Both the position numbers and the translations under genes were made by a program. The notes under the pieces are model-generated. The model ran no database searches. It saw nothing but the letters and a program-made list of their open reading frames with translations, and had not been told where the DNA came from. From Aureobasidium sp. EXF-3400 (Eukaryota; Ascomycota; Dothideomycetes; Dothideales; Saccotheciaceae): a DNA stretch of 64,000 bases. This document shows, piece after piece, positions 22,379-32,896 of this stretch. The stretch covers positions 146,903 to 210,902 of the forward strand of contig SWBL01000041.1 of assembly GCA_024195585.1 (NCBI GenBank). Direction: 5' to 3'. Position 1 is the stretch's first letter. Every line of letters starts with the position of its first letter.

Positions 22379-22881
22379 GGCTTTGGTAATGGGAATGTCA
22401 ATCGAAGGATGAGATGCTGAAGAAGATGATCGACATTGAGAGGTCGTCGCTGAAGCCTTTATACCTTCTTCATCGTTATGGCTGTGCCTTGGCTTGTGGC
22501 CTCGATTTGAAACGCATTTTTGAGCAGCTGTGCTACCGGCTTCCGAAGAAGAGCACGAGGACATGTTCGGGGCCCCGGAAGGCGTTCTTGGTTGCTAATC
22601 GCCCCAGGATACCACATTGCCGGTGTCGTGGGGATGACGGGTTTGATATTCGTATAATCGCTTAATCGTGTGAGATGAGCGTTCTTGCGGTCTTGCGATC
22701 AACCTTCCCCACCAGTATCCCTCTATCTTCTGGGCAATGACATTTCGCTAAGTCCGATATGCCGGCAGTCGTCTTCTAGAATGTCTCATGGGAGGTATTT
22801 ATGGGCGGGAGACCCCCCAGTCGGCTTGATTGTGAGCTTCTTCCTCTCCTCTTGTCCTCATACCATCCTACTACAGTCACC
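22379..22881. promoter_or_regulatory. Divergent promoter of sugar transporter and anhydrosugar kinase, CreA-like motifs
   Basis: The 503-bp shared region has a TATA-like element for the transporter (22456-22463, minus). Four SYGGRG motifs, the core bound by the carbon repressor CreA/Cre1, read at 22602-22607 (minus), 22628-22633 (plus), 22707-22712 (minus) and 22815-22820 (minus). Carbon catabolite repression of both genes is inferred. Confidence 0.5.
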
Positions 22882-24204
22882 ATGAGCGGCCACACCGAAC
22901 ACATCAATGGCGACAGAACGGCACTCGACCTGACCGTACTCGGCTTGAACAGCGGAACGAGTATGGACGGTATTGACTGCGCACTCTGCAGATTCCGTCA
23001 AACCAGTCCTGAGGCGCCTATGCACTTCGAGCTGCTCAAGTACGGAGAAATTCCCCTGGAACAGACGATCAAGAAGAGAGTCATGGACATGATCTACCAC
23101 AACCGCACGACACCTGAGGAGCTTTCCGAAGTCAACGTCTTGTTGGGCAACACCTTCGCCGATGCGGTCAAGGAGTTCTGCAAGGAGCAGGATGTTGCCA
23201 TCAACAGTATCGATGTGATCGGCTCGCACGGCCAGACCATCTGGTTGCTCAGTATGCCCGAACCAGGCCACACGAAGAGTGCCTTGACCATGGCTGAGGG
23301 AACCTTCATCGCTGCACAAACGGGCATCACTACCGTTACCGACTTCCGTGTCAGTGACCAAGCTGCTGGTCGTCAAGGAGCTCCTCTCATCGCCTTCTTC
23401 GACGCCCTCCTTCTCCACCACCCCAAGAAGCTGCGTGCTTGCCAGAACATTGGCGGTATTGCCAACGTCTGCTTCATCCCACCTGACAATGCCGGAGGTA
23501 TTGACAAGTGCTTCGACTTCGACACCGGCCCGGGTAACGTCTTCATCGATGCTGTTGTGCGACACTACACCGGCGGCAAGCAAGAGTACGACAAAGACGG
23601 TGCCATGGGCAAGCGTGGTACTGTCAACCAAGAGATGGTGGATGAGTTCCTCAAGTTCAAATACTTCAAACTCGATCCTCCAAAGACGACTGGCAGAGAA
23701 GTGTTCAGAGACACCTTGGCCCATGAGATGATCGAGAAGGCAGAGAAGCTGGGTATGTCGCCTGACGACGTTGTGGCTACAGTTACTCGCATCACCGCTC
23801 AAGCCATTGTCGACCACTACCGCCGTTACGCACCTTCACAAGAGATCGATGAGATCTTCATGTGTGGTGGCGGTGCATACAACCCAAACATCACCGAGTT
23901 CATCCAGAAGAACTACCCCAACACCAAGATCTTCATGCTGGATGATGCAGGCGTTCCAGCTGGTGCAAAGGAAGCCATCACTTTTGCATGGCAAGCCATG
24001 GAAGCTGTCGTCGGTCGCTCGATTCCTGTGCCTGACCGCGTCGAGACAAGGCAGGAGTATGTCCTTGGTAAGGTGAATCCAGGAAAGAATTACAGAACAG
24101 TCATGAAGCAAGGCATGATGTTCGGCGAGGGCGAGAGATTGCCATCAGTGAAGGAGATGGTCAACTATATCAACGGCAAGGTGTTTGATAACAATTGGGA
24201 ATAG
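22882..24204 (+). CDS. Anhydrosugar kinase (AnmK / levoglucosan kinase family), 440 aa
   Basis: A single exon from ATG 22882 (good context, CACCATGAGC) gives 440 residues. Motifs in order: [13 protein letters not shown] near residues 21-32 (ATP phosphate loop), [28 protein letters not shown] with the probable catalytic Asp near 154, [21 protein letters not shown] and [12 protein letters not shown]. These identify the 1,6-anhydro-N-acetylmuramate kinase family, which both opens the anhydro bridge and phosphorylates the sugar. Fungi make no peptidoglycan. The fungal member known to me is levoglucosan kinase of Lipomyces starkeyi, of similar length, which makes glucose 6-phosphate. Bacterial copies are shorter (about 370). 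Levoglucosan is the likeliest substrate; scavenged anhydro-MurNAc is the alternative. An upstream in-frame ATG at 22801 seems less likely. Confidence 0.92.
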   Translation: MSGHTEHINGDRTALDLTVLGLNSGTSMDGIDCALCRFRQTSPEAPMHFELLKYGEIPLEQTIKKRVMDMIYHNRTTPEELSEVNVLLGNTFADAVKEFCKEQDVAINSIDVIGSHGQTIWLLSMPEPGHTKSALTMAEGTFIAAQTGITTVTDFRVSDQAAGRQGAPLIAFFDALLLHHPKKLRACQNIGGIANVCFIPPDNAGGIDKCFDFDTGPGNVFIDAVVRHYTGGKQEYDKDGAMGKRGTVNQEMVDEFLKFKYFKLDPPKTTGREVFRDTLAHEMIEKAEKLGMSPDDVVATVTRITAQAIVDHYRRYAPSQEIDEIFMCGGGAYNPNITEFIQKNYPNTKIFMLDDAGVPAGAKEAITFAWQAMEAVVGRSIPVPDRVETRQEYVLGKVNPGKNYRTVMKQGMMFGEGERLPSVKEMVNYINGKVFDNNWE

Positions 24205-24781
24205 GTCATGGCGTCCTCTAGCATTTGGCGGCGTTAATCATATAGAAAGCAATTGATTCTCTTTACAACTTTACTTGAAGAACTGTCACCAGATGGCTGT
24301 TGCATCGGGATGTGTTTTGCAACGATCTTCCGTACTGGGTCGCGGGTTCCAATGACCAGTCGAAACAGGTGGTGTCAATGAAAGGTTGTAGAGTTGGAAG
24401 GGAAGTTTGCAGTGCCCGGGAGAAAGCGGCGTCACAAATTCAGGATGCGGGCAAGAGCGGTCCAGCCTCCCCACCTTCCAAACTTTAACCATCTTCATTT
24501 AACAAGTCTGAAGCGATGGACTTTCTGGGTTCAGAAAGACCAGCATGTTTCACCTTTTCCTCGGCACGTTCCCGCATGTGAGAAGAACCGTCATCGTCTG
24601 AGATCTGTGTGGGAAACTAGCATCTCACAGTATGGCAGATTGTAGCAAGTACTGCTCAATCGATGCTTTTGGTCCTGTCATTTGCTTAGAAACTCTTTAG
24701 ACTGCATGAATCGTGTGTGGTCATCCCATCCTCAACTTCACTCAGAACCAGACTAGGAACCAGCTCGCGCAGCCTTTTCTA
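24205..24781. other. Gene-free interval
   Basis: The 577 bp between two convergent genes should hold both 3' untranslated regions. No gene or clear repeat was found. Confidence 0.4.
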
Positions 24782-27601
24782 TCACAAGCTAACAGACATG
24801 CTGCGTTGTCCATCACCCAGATCTCTCCTCACAGGCGTACCAAACCATCGCCTATTCCTCAGCTTATCAGCTCTCCTCTCAGGATGCAGCTCCTCTCTCG
24901 GACCTTTCCATTCCCTCAACTCATCCTTCCCATTAGCATCCTTGCCGATTATAACGTCAAAGTCAAACAAGCCGCCGTATGAGCCAATGCAGAAACTCGC
25001 TCTCACATGCATACCTCCATGTTGAGATTTTGCTTGTTCGCTAATGAAGGGACCCATCAGTGCGACAATCCTTGCGGCCATAACCTTCGGCTCGTATTTT
25101 GTGGCTAGTTCTTCAGCCCAGCCTGTAAGGGGTTCGTTCGATGTTGTGATAAGTGCTGTGGTGGATGAAGAGCGTGTGTTAAGCCAGTACTCGAGAATCT
25201 CATCATCTCTATGATCATCCTCCCATAGAGTGTGTAGCCAAAGTGATAGGATCAGGTGGCGTAGGTTGTGGAAATGACGAAGTGGTGCGAGCATGTAGTT
25301 GGTAATTGGTGTAGGATTCCAAAGAAGAGGTGCTCCACGGTATCCGCAGAATTTGAGCTCTGTAACTGTGTTTGCGTGATAGGAGGCCAACGTGTACAAG
25401 AATGGTGGACTTGGTGGCCATCCATATTCAGCTTCGAAGGCTTCACTGGCATTTACGGGTTCCGGTGTCATTGTACCAAGTCGAACAATCTCATCCGTGT
25501 CTTCTTCTTCGAGCGAGCCAAAGTCATCGGGATCATTAGGATCTTCGTTGATGCCCAAGGACCCAATATCACGCCCAGCAAAACCCCAAGTATTCCCTGT
25601 GGGAGCGTTTACGCCGATCATTACAAGTCTTTGTAGAGGAGACTGACGCAAAGCTCTGATTATTTCCCGTTTCTCATCGCGCGGTATACCACCTTCCATT
25701 TTCAGGCAATCAAGATTTTGCATTCGTGCTGCGAACTCAGAGATGAATCGTCTGCGGCTTTGGCGGCGGTTCAAATCGATTGGGTCATCCGAGTCATCAG
25801 TTTTGAATTCACCACTCCGGCTGTAGACGGTATCGACACGAAGATCTTCTAGTGTACGTGCCATCTTAGATATGATGGAGTCGATCCGTGTCTGGAATTC
25901 CGGCGCTGTGTTCTTCGTGGGTCTGAAGAAACGATCTGCTGGCCAGGCTAAAGATCGAAGCCTTGGATGCGACTCTAACCACGATACGCACATGTCCGTA
26001 TCGAATGTAGAACCGGAGTTCAATCCGCAAGCATCCAGAAGATAGACATCTTGTGGCAACTCTGCTTCTGCAATCACCGCATTTCGGAACTGGAAAGCTC
26101 GAAGATGAGGGAAGTGTAGCTTGAACATCCTTTTGAACATGCTTTCTAGACTTGTTTTAGACTCTGAAGAAGCGCGTTGGTCTGTTCTTCTGAAGAGCAC
26201 CCAGTCCAGGTTGAGGGAGATGAGAGAGGCTGTAGAACACTCTAGTATGTGCATAAACGTGGGAAATGGATCGGTGTCAGACAAGGCAAAGTCTGGATGG
26301 TTGTGATCGAGAAGCTGTTTCACACCACTCACGACAGACCGGTCTTCGTCGGATAGTTCTTGTTGTATCGAAGAAATCAGTCCGCCAACATCAGGTAGTC
26401 TGCTGTATATCTTCTCGTCAAAGTTATGAGCATCCCTGAAAGAGAGCTCGAATCGTTTCCTAGCTGCATCGATGTCGGCCTTGACTTGAGACTCTTCTGC
26501 TTGGGAATTGTGAACTATGATCAAGTTCCTGATGAGTGCCTCTTGGTGTCGAAAGAGTTCAGTGGAAGTTTTGATGACGCCACCTCGACCATCCTGCCTG
26601 ACTTCAAAGGCTCTGTCGCTTCGCCAGTCCGGAAAGGGACCTCGAGTGTAGACTTCTTGCGAGTCATGTCTGCCAGCGTTGGCAAGTAGTGGCAGTCGAC
26701 GCAAACGAAGACTCTCTAGTCCTGCGAGATCGAACTTTTGAAGTAGTCTTTGGGAGATGCCAGCGAGGCTGCAATTCTCGAGCCAAAGATGCCGTACGGT
26801 AGAGCCTTGAGGTTTACCTAATAGTCCAACCAATAGACCACGAGTGAGATTCCAGTGACCAAAGATGATTCGTAGTGTATGTATGCTCGAGAGATTCTGG
26901 CAAGCCATATGCAGCAGGCGGAGGGTTCTCGGATCATGAGAGAGTGTCCTGCCTTGGAAATTGATCCTCGGTAGTTCGTAGAAGATTGCTGGCGGTGGCA
27001 GATGGCATCGATGTGTTAGTGTGTGAACATGTGAGGCGATCCATGGATTGCTGGCCAAGACAAGGAGTTTGCAAATGATAGGTGTGTCGTCATGTTCATC
27101 GCTCATATCAGGAGTCTGGGGATCTGTTGTACGACAGTCCACAAGCTCGACATCCTGCCACAGTAATGGAGTTGCCTTGTCGTACGACCAGTGACACAGG
27201 CGGGCAAAGTTGGCCAAGCTGGAATCATCAAGGTAACGAAGAGTTTCTTGTAGAATCTCTTCGGGAAGTTTACCGAGCAGATTTGGTACTTCAGTCATAA
27301 TCTCGTTCTCTTCCCCTGAAGGATGTGATTCCACGTCTTGTAGTTTCGTTATGGTCATGTTGTCTGTTGACACAGTTCGACGGCGGTGGTGTGGTATAGC
27401 GGAAGCGGCGCTTCGGCTCGAGTTACGAGATGACGTACCGTTCAGGTACCAGACTGCGGTGAGAGCCAGGAAGAGTGTGATGGACAGTTCCAGATACAGC
27501 GATCCGTCAGTCGTTATCATCTTGATTACATGATCATTCTTCATTGAAAAGACAATGGCAAGAACAAGGACGACGACGGATGTTTGTCCCGAGTGCCTCA
27601 T
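24782..27601 (-). CDS. Large F-box protein with N-terminal membrane segments, 939 aa
   Basis: This is one uninterrupted frame of 939 residues. Two hydrophobic stretches near the N-terminus (SVVVLVLAIVFSM and LYLELSITLFLALTAVWYL) suggest a signal anchor. Around residue 110, LLGKLPEEILQETLRYLDDS and SLANFARLCHWSYDKATPLL form an F-box, the docking site for Skp1 in SCF ubiquitin ligases. The rest has leucine-rich stretches (LRHLILSLWLHTL) but no domain I can name. In-frame ATGs at 27544 and later would remove the first segment. It is head-to-head with CMS1 across 151 bp. Target recognition is unknown. F-box assignment is fairly firm; membrane anchoring is an inference. Confidence 0.78.
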   Translation of the reverse strand: MRHSGQTSVVVLVLAIVFSMKNDHVIKMITTDGSLYLELSITLFLALTAVWYLNGTSSRNSSRSAASAIPHHRRRTVSTDNMTITKLQDVESHPSGEENEIMTEVPNLLGKLPEEILQETLRYLDDSSLANFARLCHWSYDKATPLLWQDVELVDCRTTDPQTPDMSDEHDDTPIICKLLVLASNPWIASHVHTLTHRCHLPPPAIFYELPRINFQGRTLSHDPRTLRLLHMACQNLSSIHTLRIIFGHWNLTRGLLVGLLGKPQGSTVRHLWLENCSLAGISQRLLQKFDLAGLESLRLRRLPLLANAGRHDSQEVYTRGPFPDWRSDRAFEVRQDGRGGVIKTSTELFRHQEALIRNLIIVHNSQAEESQVKADIDAARKRFELSFRDAHNFDEKIYSRLPDVGGLISSIQQELSDEDRSVVSGVKQLLDHNHPDFALSDTDPFPTFMHILECSTASLISLNLDWVLFRRTDQRASSESKTSLESMFKRMFKLHFPHLRAFQFRNAVIAEAELPQDVYLLDACGLNSGSTFDTDMCVSWLESHPRLRSLAWPADRFFRPTKNTAPEFQTRIDSIISKMARTLEDLRVDTVYSRSGEFKTDDSDDPIDLNRRQSRRRFISEFAARMQNLDCLKMEGGIPRDEKREIIRALRQSPLQRLVMIGVNAPTGNTWGFAGRDIGSLGINEDPNDPDDFGSLEEEDTDEIVRLGTMTPEPVNASEAFEAEYGWPPSPPFLYTLASYHANTVTELKFCGYRGAPLLWNPTPITNYMLAPLRHFHNLRHLILSLWLHTLWEDDHRDDEILEYWLNTRSSSTTALITTSNEPLTGWAEELATKYEPKVMAARIVALMGPFISEQAKSQHGGMHVRASFCIGSYGGLFDFDVIIGKDANGKDELREWKGPREELHPERRADKLRNRRWFGTPVRRDLGDGQRSMSVSL

Positions 27602-27752
27602 GTGATGGTTGGCTGTCGCGTTGAGCTGCCCGAGGGATTCGGATTTAAGTCTTATCGATACGAGGAAAGTTTTCGGACTTGGTCTTTGAACTCGTTATTT
27701 AATACAAGAGTGCATCCTTGCAACAAACTCAACCCCTCGACTAGCCGCCAAA

Positions 27753-28740
27753 ATGTCAGACACAGAAGAAGGAGGAGCTGGAATTCCTTTGATGGAGCCT
27801 TTGTCGCCGTCAACGTCCCCAGAGCCCCAGACTCGTCCCTCAGGATCCAAGCGAAAGCGTGAAGATGGAGAAGAAGACGAAGCACCCGCTACACAAACCA
27901 AGGCCGCAAAGCGCAAGAAGGCAAAGAACGCAAAGAAATCAAAGCAGCCCAAGGATATTGAGGAGGATGCTCTGGATCTGGAAGCCGGTGTCAACCATGC
28001 CATTGCCCACATGGACAGCCAGTTGCTTGCCGATCACGTCGCCCAGCGCACCAAGCGCTTCCACACCGAGTTGAGCGACATGGAGTTGGAGGACATGCAC
28101 ATACCATGTACGTCCACCTCGTGCGACACCAATACTCTGAACTAACTGAAGACCAGCACACGCCATTGTTGACACGACATCTTGGGACAAGCCACGCAAC
28201 TTGGAGAACCTACCCGCCTTCATCGAGCAATTCAAAGACGAAAGAAGAAGCGACAAACCAGGAAAGACTCTTTCAGACGCCGTCAAGCAAAAATCCACAC
28301 CACACACAATCGTCATTGCTGCCTCTGGAATAAAAGCTGCAGACTTGACGAGAGCTCTTCGCAAGTTCCAGACCAAGGATTCGTTGATCGCAAAGTTGTT
28401 CGCCAAGCACATCAAACTGCAAGAGGCTATCAAGATGGTGAAGGAGTCCAAGATCGGTATGGGTGTAGGTACACCTCAGAGACTGATTGATTTGTTTGAT
28501 GATGGTAAGTTTGATAACGTCCTAATGCTTGAAGCAATCGCTGACACTTGCAAAGGTGCTCTCTCGGCAGGTAGACTCGAGAGAATCATCATTGATGCAT
28601 CGCACATCGATTCGAAGAAGCGTGGAATTCTTGACATGAAAGAGGTTGAAAGCCCCCTGATCAAGCTGTTGACCAGACCCAGCTTCAAAGAAAAGTACAA
28701 CGAAGACAAGATGAAGAAGATCGAGCTCATCTTCTACTAA
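27753..28740 (+). CDS. CMS1: Cms1-like ribosome biogenesis protein, 295 aa
   Basis: Three exons (27753-28107, 28157-28504, 28556-28740) close in phase to 295 residues. The N-terminus is acidic, then Lys/Arg-rich (KRKREDGEEDEA, KAAKRKKAKNAKKSKQ), fitting a nucleolar protein. The C-terminal domain has HTIVIAASGIKAADLTRALR, AKLFAKHIKLQEAIKMVK, MGVGTPQRLIDLFDDG and LERIIIDASHIDSKKRGILD, the conserved segments of the CMS1 family, which resembles part of a DEAD-box helicase fold. The yeast protein is linked to the small-subunit processome. It shares a 151-bp bidirectional promoter with the F-box gene. Confidence 0.9.
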
Positions 28741-29207
28741 AAACAAAAGAAGCTTCTGTTTGGCATGTTTAGCAACTCTGTTCATACTGTTTTTGATACC
28801 CAATTCACTGTCTCATACAACAAATTGCGCTATGAATTTGACATGTTTCTTGTACGTTATTCGCATGTATGTCACCACATTCGGTCCAAAAAGACTGCAA
28901 GGTTGAATCATATGTCCTTCTCCATGCGGAGCGGGTTTTGAACATTTATATGTTGCCTCAGGCAAATACTCTAAGGGCTCGGAATGCCGTAGCCTCGTAA
29001 AAAAAAAAGTGGTAATGCTATCTGTTGCATTATCTCCAGAACAGTTCGATTCGCTCCTTGAAAACGCCGTATCCCATCCGTGGCCTTCTTTTTGGTATCT
29101 CGATCCGTGTCCAAGTGAGGGGATGCGCATTGTTCTAACAAGCTCGATGGTAGCGGATAGAGGTCGCATTGTATAATCGTCGCATCTTGAATTCCATACA
29201 AAGTCGC
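28741..29207. other. Convergent 3' interval of CMS1 and SmD2
   Basis: The 467 bp hold the two transcript ends. No gene is supported; open stretches here look random. Confidence 0.4.
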
Positions 29208-29728
29208 TCAAGTGAGGATGACCATGATGACAGAGTCGCCTCTCAGGAACCTGCAAATATAGCACGTCAGCTTAAACACGTAATTCCAGACCAGCATGGC
29301 TACGCACATCTTGCTGATGAAACGGTCCTTGTTGACACCTCTGCCCTTCTTTCCTTGGCTGTTTCTTGGGAACTCAGTCCACATCTCCTTGACATTCTCA
29401 AGGACCATGTTGCAATGTCTATCGAATGCTTTTACGCGAGCAAGGAGTTTGCGGTTGTTGCGACACGAGATGACGACCTGGTTGTGGTTGCGGACAGCAG
29501 TCTGAAGGATAGAGAGGGGACCAGCAGTGAATTCGTGCTCTTCGACGCGAGCGATTTCATACTCGCTATGCAACGGTTAGTCGATGCGATGGAAAAGGAA
29601 TCGAGGTGGGAATTACGTGAGCTCGCTGCGCGGCTTCTGCAGAAGGTCGCTGTGAAGAGATTAGTCGATGCACGCAGTGCGCGTATAGACAGCATTTTCA
29701 CGCACGTAATTTTTGTTGAGTCGGACAT
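29208..29728 (-). CDS. SMD2: Small nuclear ribonucleoprotein Sm D2, 118 aa
   Basis: Four exons (29706-29728, 29617-29649, 29308-29565, 29208-29250), two of them micro-exons of 23 and 33 nt, close in phase to 118 residues. The rebuilt start reads [20 protein letters not shown]. The Sm1 motif is [20 protein letters not shown] followed by [11 protein letters not shown], and the Sm2 motif is [16 protein letters not shown]. These match SmD2 across its length. It is a core ring component of spliceosomal snRNPs in the nucleus. It is head-to-head with RPN5 across 234 bp. Confidence 0.97.
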
Positions 29729-29962
29729 GGTTGTGTGTGAGTTTGAAAGGGTGATTGGAGTTGCGATACTTCTGGTGATGTCTCTGGTCGCAGCGAGGCA
29801 GGTACGGGTTGCGGCGAGCTTGAAGGCCGATCTTGGCGCTTTCGGACAGTGACGATTGGTGTTGGTCGCCGCTGCGACTCTCCAACATCCACAAGCTCTC
29901 TCGTTCCGATTCACTTTCATCATCCGACTCTTCCTTTTACACCGCACACACAATCACCCATC

Positions 29963-31599
29963 ATGTCTGAAGGTCGCCTGAAAGCAGACAGAGACTACAC
30001 CAACGAGGTCGACAAAGCCATTCCCGAAGCTCAGGATCTGGCAAAGGTAGCTCTGTCGTGTGTCCGGTGCACTGCGCAGTCTAGCTGACTTTACTTTAGA
30101 GTAATGTGCAAGGTGCTATCGAGAAGCTCCTCGCCCTCGAGAAGCAAACCAGACAAGTGCGCTTCATCCATCAACCGCCGCATCGAACCGAAACACTAAC
30201 AACATTCAGGCGTCGGACCTCCCTTCCACATCCAGACTCGTTGTCGCCATCGTCACGATATGTAAAGAAGCAAAAGACTGGCCGCTACTGAACGAGCAAA
30301 TCCAGCTTCTGTCCAAGAAGCATGGCCAGCTCAAACAGGCCATCACCAAGATGGTCCAGGTTTCCATGGATTTCATCGACGACACCCCCAACCTCGAGAC
30401 CAAGCTGTCCCTGATCGAGACACTTCGTACCGTTACCGAAGGAAAGATCTTTGTCGAAGTGGAGAGAGCCAGAGTCACACGCATTCTGTCAAACATCAAG
30501 AAGAGCCAGGGAGACATCACTGCCGCCACCGACATTCTGTGCGAGTTGCAGGTCGAGACATTTGGTTCTATGACACGTCGCGAGAAGACGGAATTTATTC
30601 TGGAGCAAGTTGCACTCTGTATCGAGAAGGGCGACTGGACACAAGCCAGCATTCTGAGCCGCAAGATCAGCACTCGCTACTTTGCTCGCAAACCTAAGAA
30701 GACCGCCGAGCAGTTGGAGAAGGAGCGTAAGGAGCGCGAAGAGCAGGAAAAGAAGCGTGGCCCCGACGACGCCCCGGTCGAGCCCGAAGACGATGTCACA
30801 GACCTGAAGCTGCGATTCTACGAGCAGCAAATCACCCTAGCCAAGCATGACGACAAGTACCTCGATGCCTGCAAGCACTACCGTCAAGTTCTCGACACCG
30901 AGGCCGTTGAGAACAACCCCGAGCAACTACGAGCTGTAAGCATATCCTCTCTGAAATCCACTATCGGTTGCGGCCACTAACATTGTTCAGGCTCTGCAAC
31001 GCATCATCTACTTCATCATCCTCGCTCCTTACGACAACGAGCAATCAGACCTTCTTCACAGAATCCACCGCGACTCTCGCAACTCCCAAATCTCACATGA
31101 TGCCGCCCTCCTCAACCTCTTCACCGTTCCTGAACTTATGCGTTGGCCTGCCGTTGCCGAAAACTACGGTCCCCATCTTTGCGAGACCGACATCTTCGAT
31201 GCTACCGAGAACACTGCCGACCCCAAGGCCCACAAACGCTGGCAAGATCTGCGCAAGCGTGTCATTGAGCACAACGTCAGAGTTATCGCCAAGTACTACA
31301 CCAGAGTCCACTTCAAGCGTCTGACAGAACTGCTCGACCTTAGTGAGGAAGAGACGGAGAAGTACATCAGTGATCTCGTCGTGAGCAAGACCATCTACGC
31401 CAAGATCGACCGTCCTGCCAGACTTGTCAGCTTTGAGAAGAGACGGGATGCTGATGAGGTTCTCAACGAGTGGTCAGGCAACATGAAGAGTCTACTCGGT
31501 CACCTCGAGAGAATCGATCATCTTATCACCAAGGAGGAAATGATGGCCAGAATCCAGCCCACCAACAAGGGCGAGAAGGCACCGACCAAGGTTCGGTAA
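29963..31599 (+). CDS. RPN5: 26S proteasome regulatory subunit Rpn5 (PSMD12), 491 aa
   Basis: Four exons (29963-30046, 30100-30156, 30210-30935, 30991-31599) close in phase to 491 residues. The N-terminal half is alpha-helical repeat, for example WPLLNEQIQLLSKKHGQLKQ and MVQVSMDFIDDTPNLETKLS. A charged linker EKERKEREEQEKKRG follows. The C-terminal PCI domain includes VRVIAKYYTRVHFKRLTELL and DLSEEETEKYISDLV. It is a non-ATPase lid subunit of the 19S particle in cytosol and nucleus. It shares a bidirectional promoter with SMD2. Confidence 0.97.
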
Positions 31600-31688
31600 G
31601 CCTAGAAAACCGGCTATGTACTAGTATAATCTTCTCTATAGACCCACGAAATGCACCATGAACCATGAGCCTCTACTTTCTATGTCTA

Positions 31689-32678
31689 TCAGAATGGCAT
31701 GTCCATATCTTCGGCCTTGTCTTCCTTCTTGTTTTCTAGTAAATCCTCTGGTGGACCGCCAACAACTTCCCGGATGAAGGCAACCAGCGCTGCAACATAC
31801 TGTTTCTGGCTGCTGGGCAAGAAGTGACCGCCAGGGTGGTATACCAGTCTAGCAACACCGCCTTCGACACCTCTGCCTGTAACACAAGCATCTACCAGAC
31901 GCAGACTCCTCGACTCTTCGACGACGGTATCAACACTGCCGATAAAGTGCAGCATGGGCGTCTTGATCTTTGGCTCATAGAAAGCAGTGTACAACTCATT
32001 CGGGGCACCAAAGCCACTGTAGCTCACAGCAAACTTCAGCGGCTCTTGGATGACATCTGTCACGTATCCTGTGTCGCTCTCAAAGCTCTCGGGGTACCGT
32101 ATACCACCGTGTGGCTGTTGCTTCTCAAATGCTTCTCTTCTTCCGGCTTCCAACAACGAGGCGAGCATGCCAGCTGCAGCACCACCTTGACTGAAGCCAA
32201 TTGCGCCGTCGAAAGGTCCTTGCTCTTTTATCACGGAAGCGATCCGCTCGAATCCTTGCTCAAGGCCTTCGTAGCGGAAGGGCTCGCCGTCGCCCTTTCT
32301 CCTCCACCAAGCATAGGCCTCTGGTTCTTCATTGTCGCCTTTTGCGCCATCCACGTCGTAGCCGGGTATATCGTTGACAGACAGCTTTAGAGGCGCAGTT
32401 GGGTACACGAGTTCCACGCCTCCTGGGAATGAAGGTAGATATCCAGGTTTGGGAGCCGCGGGAAATGCTTTGTCCAAGTTCTTCTCCAGAGCACGGGTTT
32501 TTGCGTGGAAGAGGGGCCCGTTCTGGGTGTAGCCGTGGATCATAAGGATCTTGAGTTTGCGTTGGGAGGAGTCGGAAGACATTGTGGGGGTGTCGGAGAG
32601 AATGGAGAGGTTACGGGCGGGCTGTTTGAGGTGAGAGGCAGTGATCTGGGTTCTTCGCAGAGCTGAGGACGATATCAT
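31689..32678 (-). CDS. FSH1-type serine hydrolase, 329 aa
   Basis: A single exon gives 329 residues. LKILMIHGYTQNGPLF starts the alpha/beta-hydrolase core, GAIGFSQGGAAAGMLASLL carries the nucleophile Ser163, and the Asp in FIGSVDTVV and the His in HPGGHFLP complete the triad. This is the FSH1 family of fungal serine hydrolases, which also includes enzymes of polyketide pathways. The first 32 residues are basic and hydroxylated (MISSSALRRTQITASHLKQP) and could be a mitochondrial presequence; starting at Met33 would give a cytosolic form. The tail is highly acidic. It is convergent with RPN5 (88 bp) and divergent from a small gene. Substrate unknown. Confidence 0.9.
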   Translation of the reverse strand: MISSSALRRTQITASHLKQPARNLSILSDTPTMSSDSSQRKLKILMIHGYTQNGPLFHAKTRALEKNLDKAFPAAPKPGYLPSFPGGVELVYPTAPLKLSVNDIPGYDVDGAKGDNEEPEAYAWWRRKGDGEPFRYEGLEQGFERIASVIKEQGPFDGAIGFSQGGAAAGMLASLLEAGRREAFEKQQPHGGIRYPESFESDTGYVTDVIQEPLKFAVSYSGFGAPNELYTAFYEPKIKTPMLHFIGSVDTVVEESRSLRLVDACVTGRGVEGGVARLVYHPGGHFLPSSQKQYVAALVAFIREVVGGPPEDLLENKKEDKAEDMDMPF

Positions 32679-32896
32679 GGTTGTTCACGGTGGATGGATT
32701 GAGATACGGAGACACTGGCCGTGCGCATATCATTGATGAGAACTTATCGCCGTAAAGTCCGACTGATCTCTGAAGAGCCGTCTATGACATATGCGGCTCA
32801 TGAAGATGGGTGTCTCAGAAGATACAACTTTACGTCCAGATTGAAGAAACATCCTTCCAAACCATTCAAAACGATTATACCACTAGACCACACAAC

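Noticed and set aside
22801..22881. Upstream in-frame ATG of the kinase
   Set aside because: The added 27 residues look random, while ATG 22882 has a better context and fits the family length.
22858..23817. 319-codon antisense open frame over the kinase gene
   Set aside because: It mirrors codon structure of the plus-strand kinase, has no domain character and no better start. It is a shadow frame.
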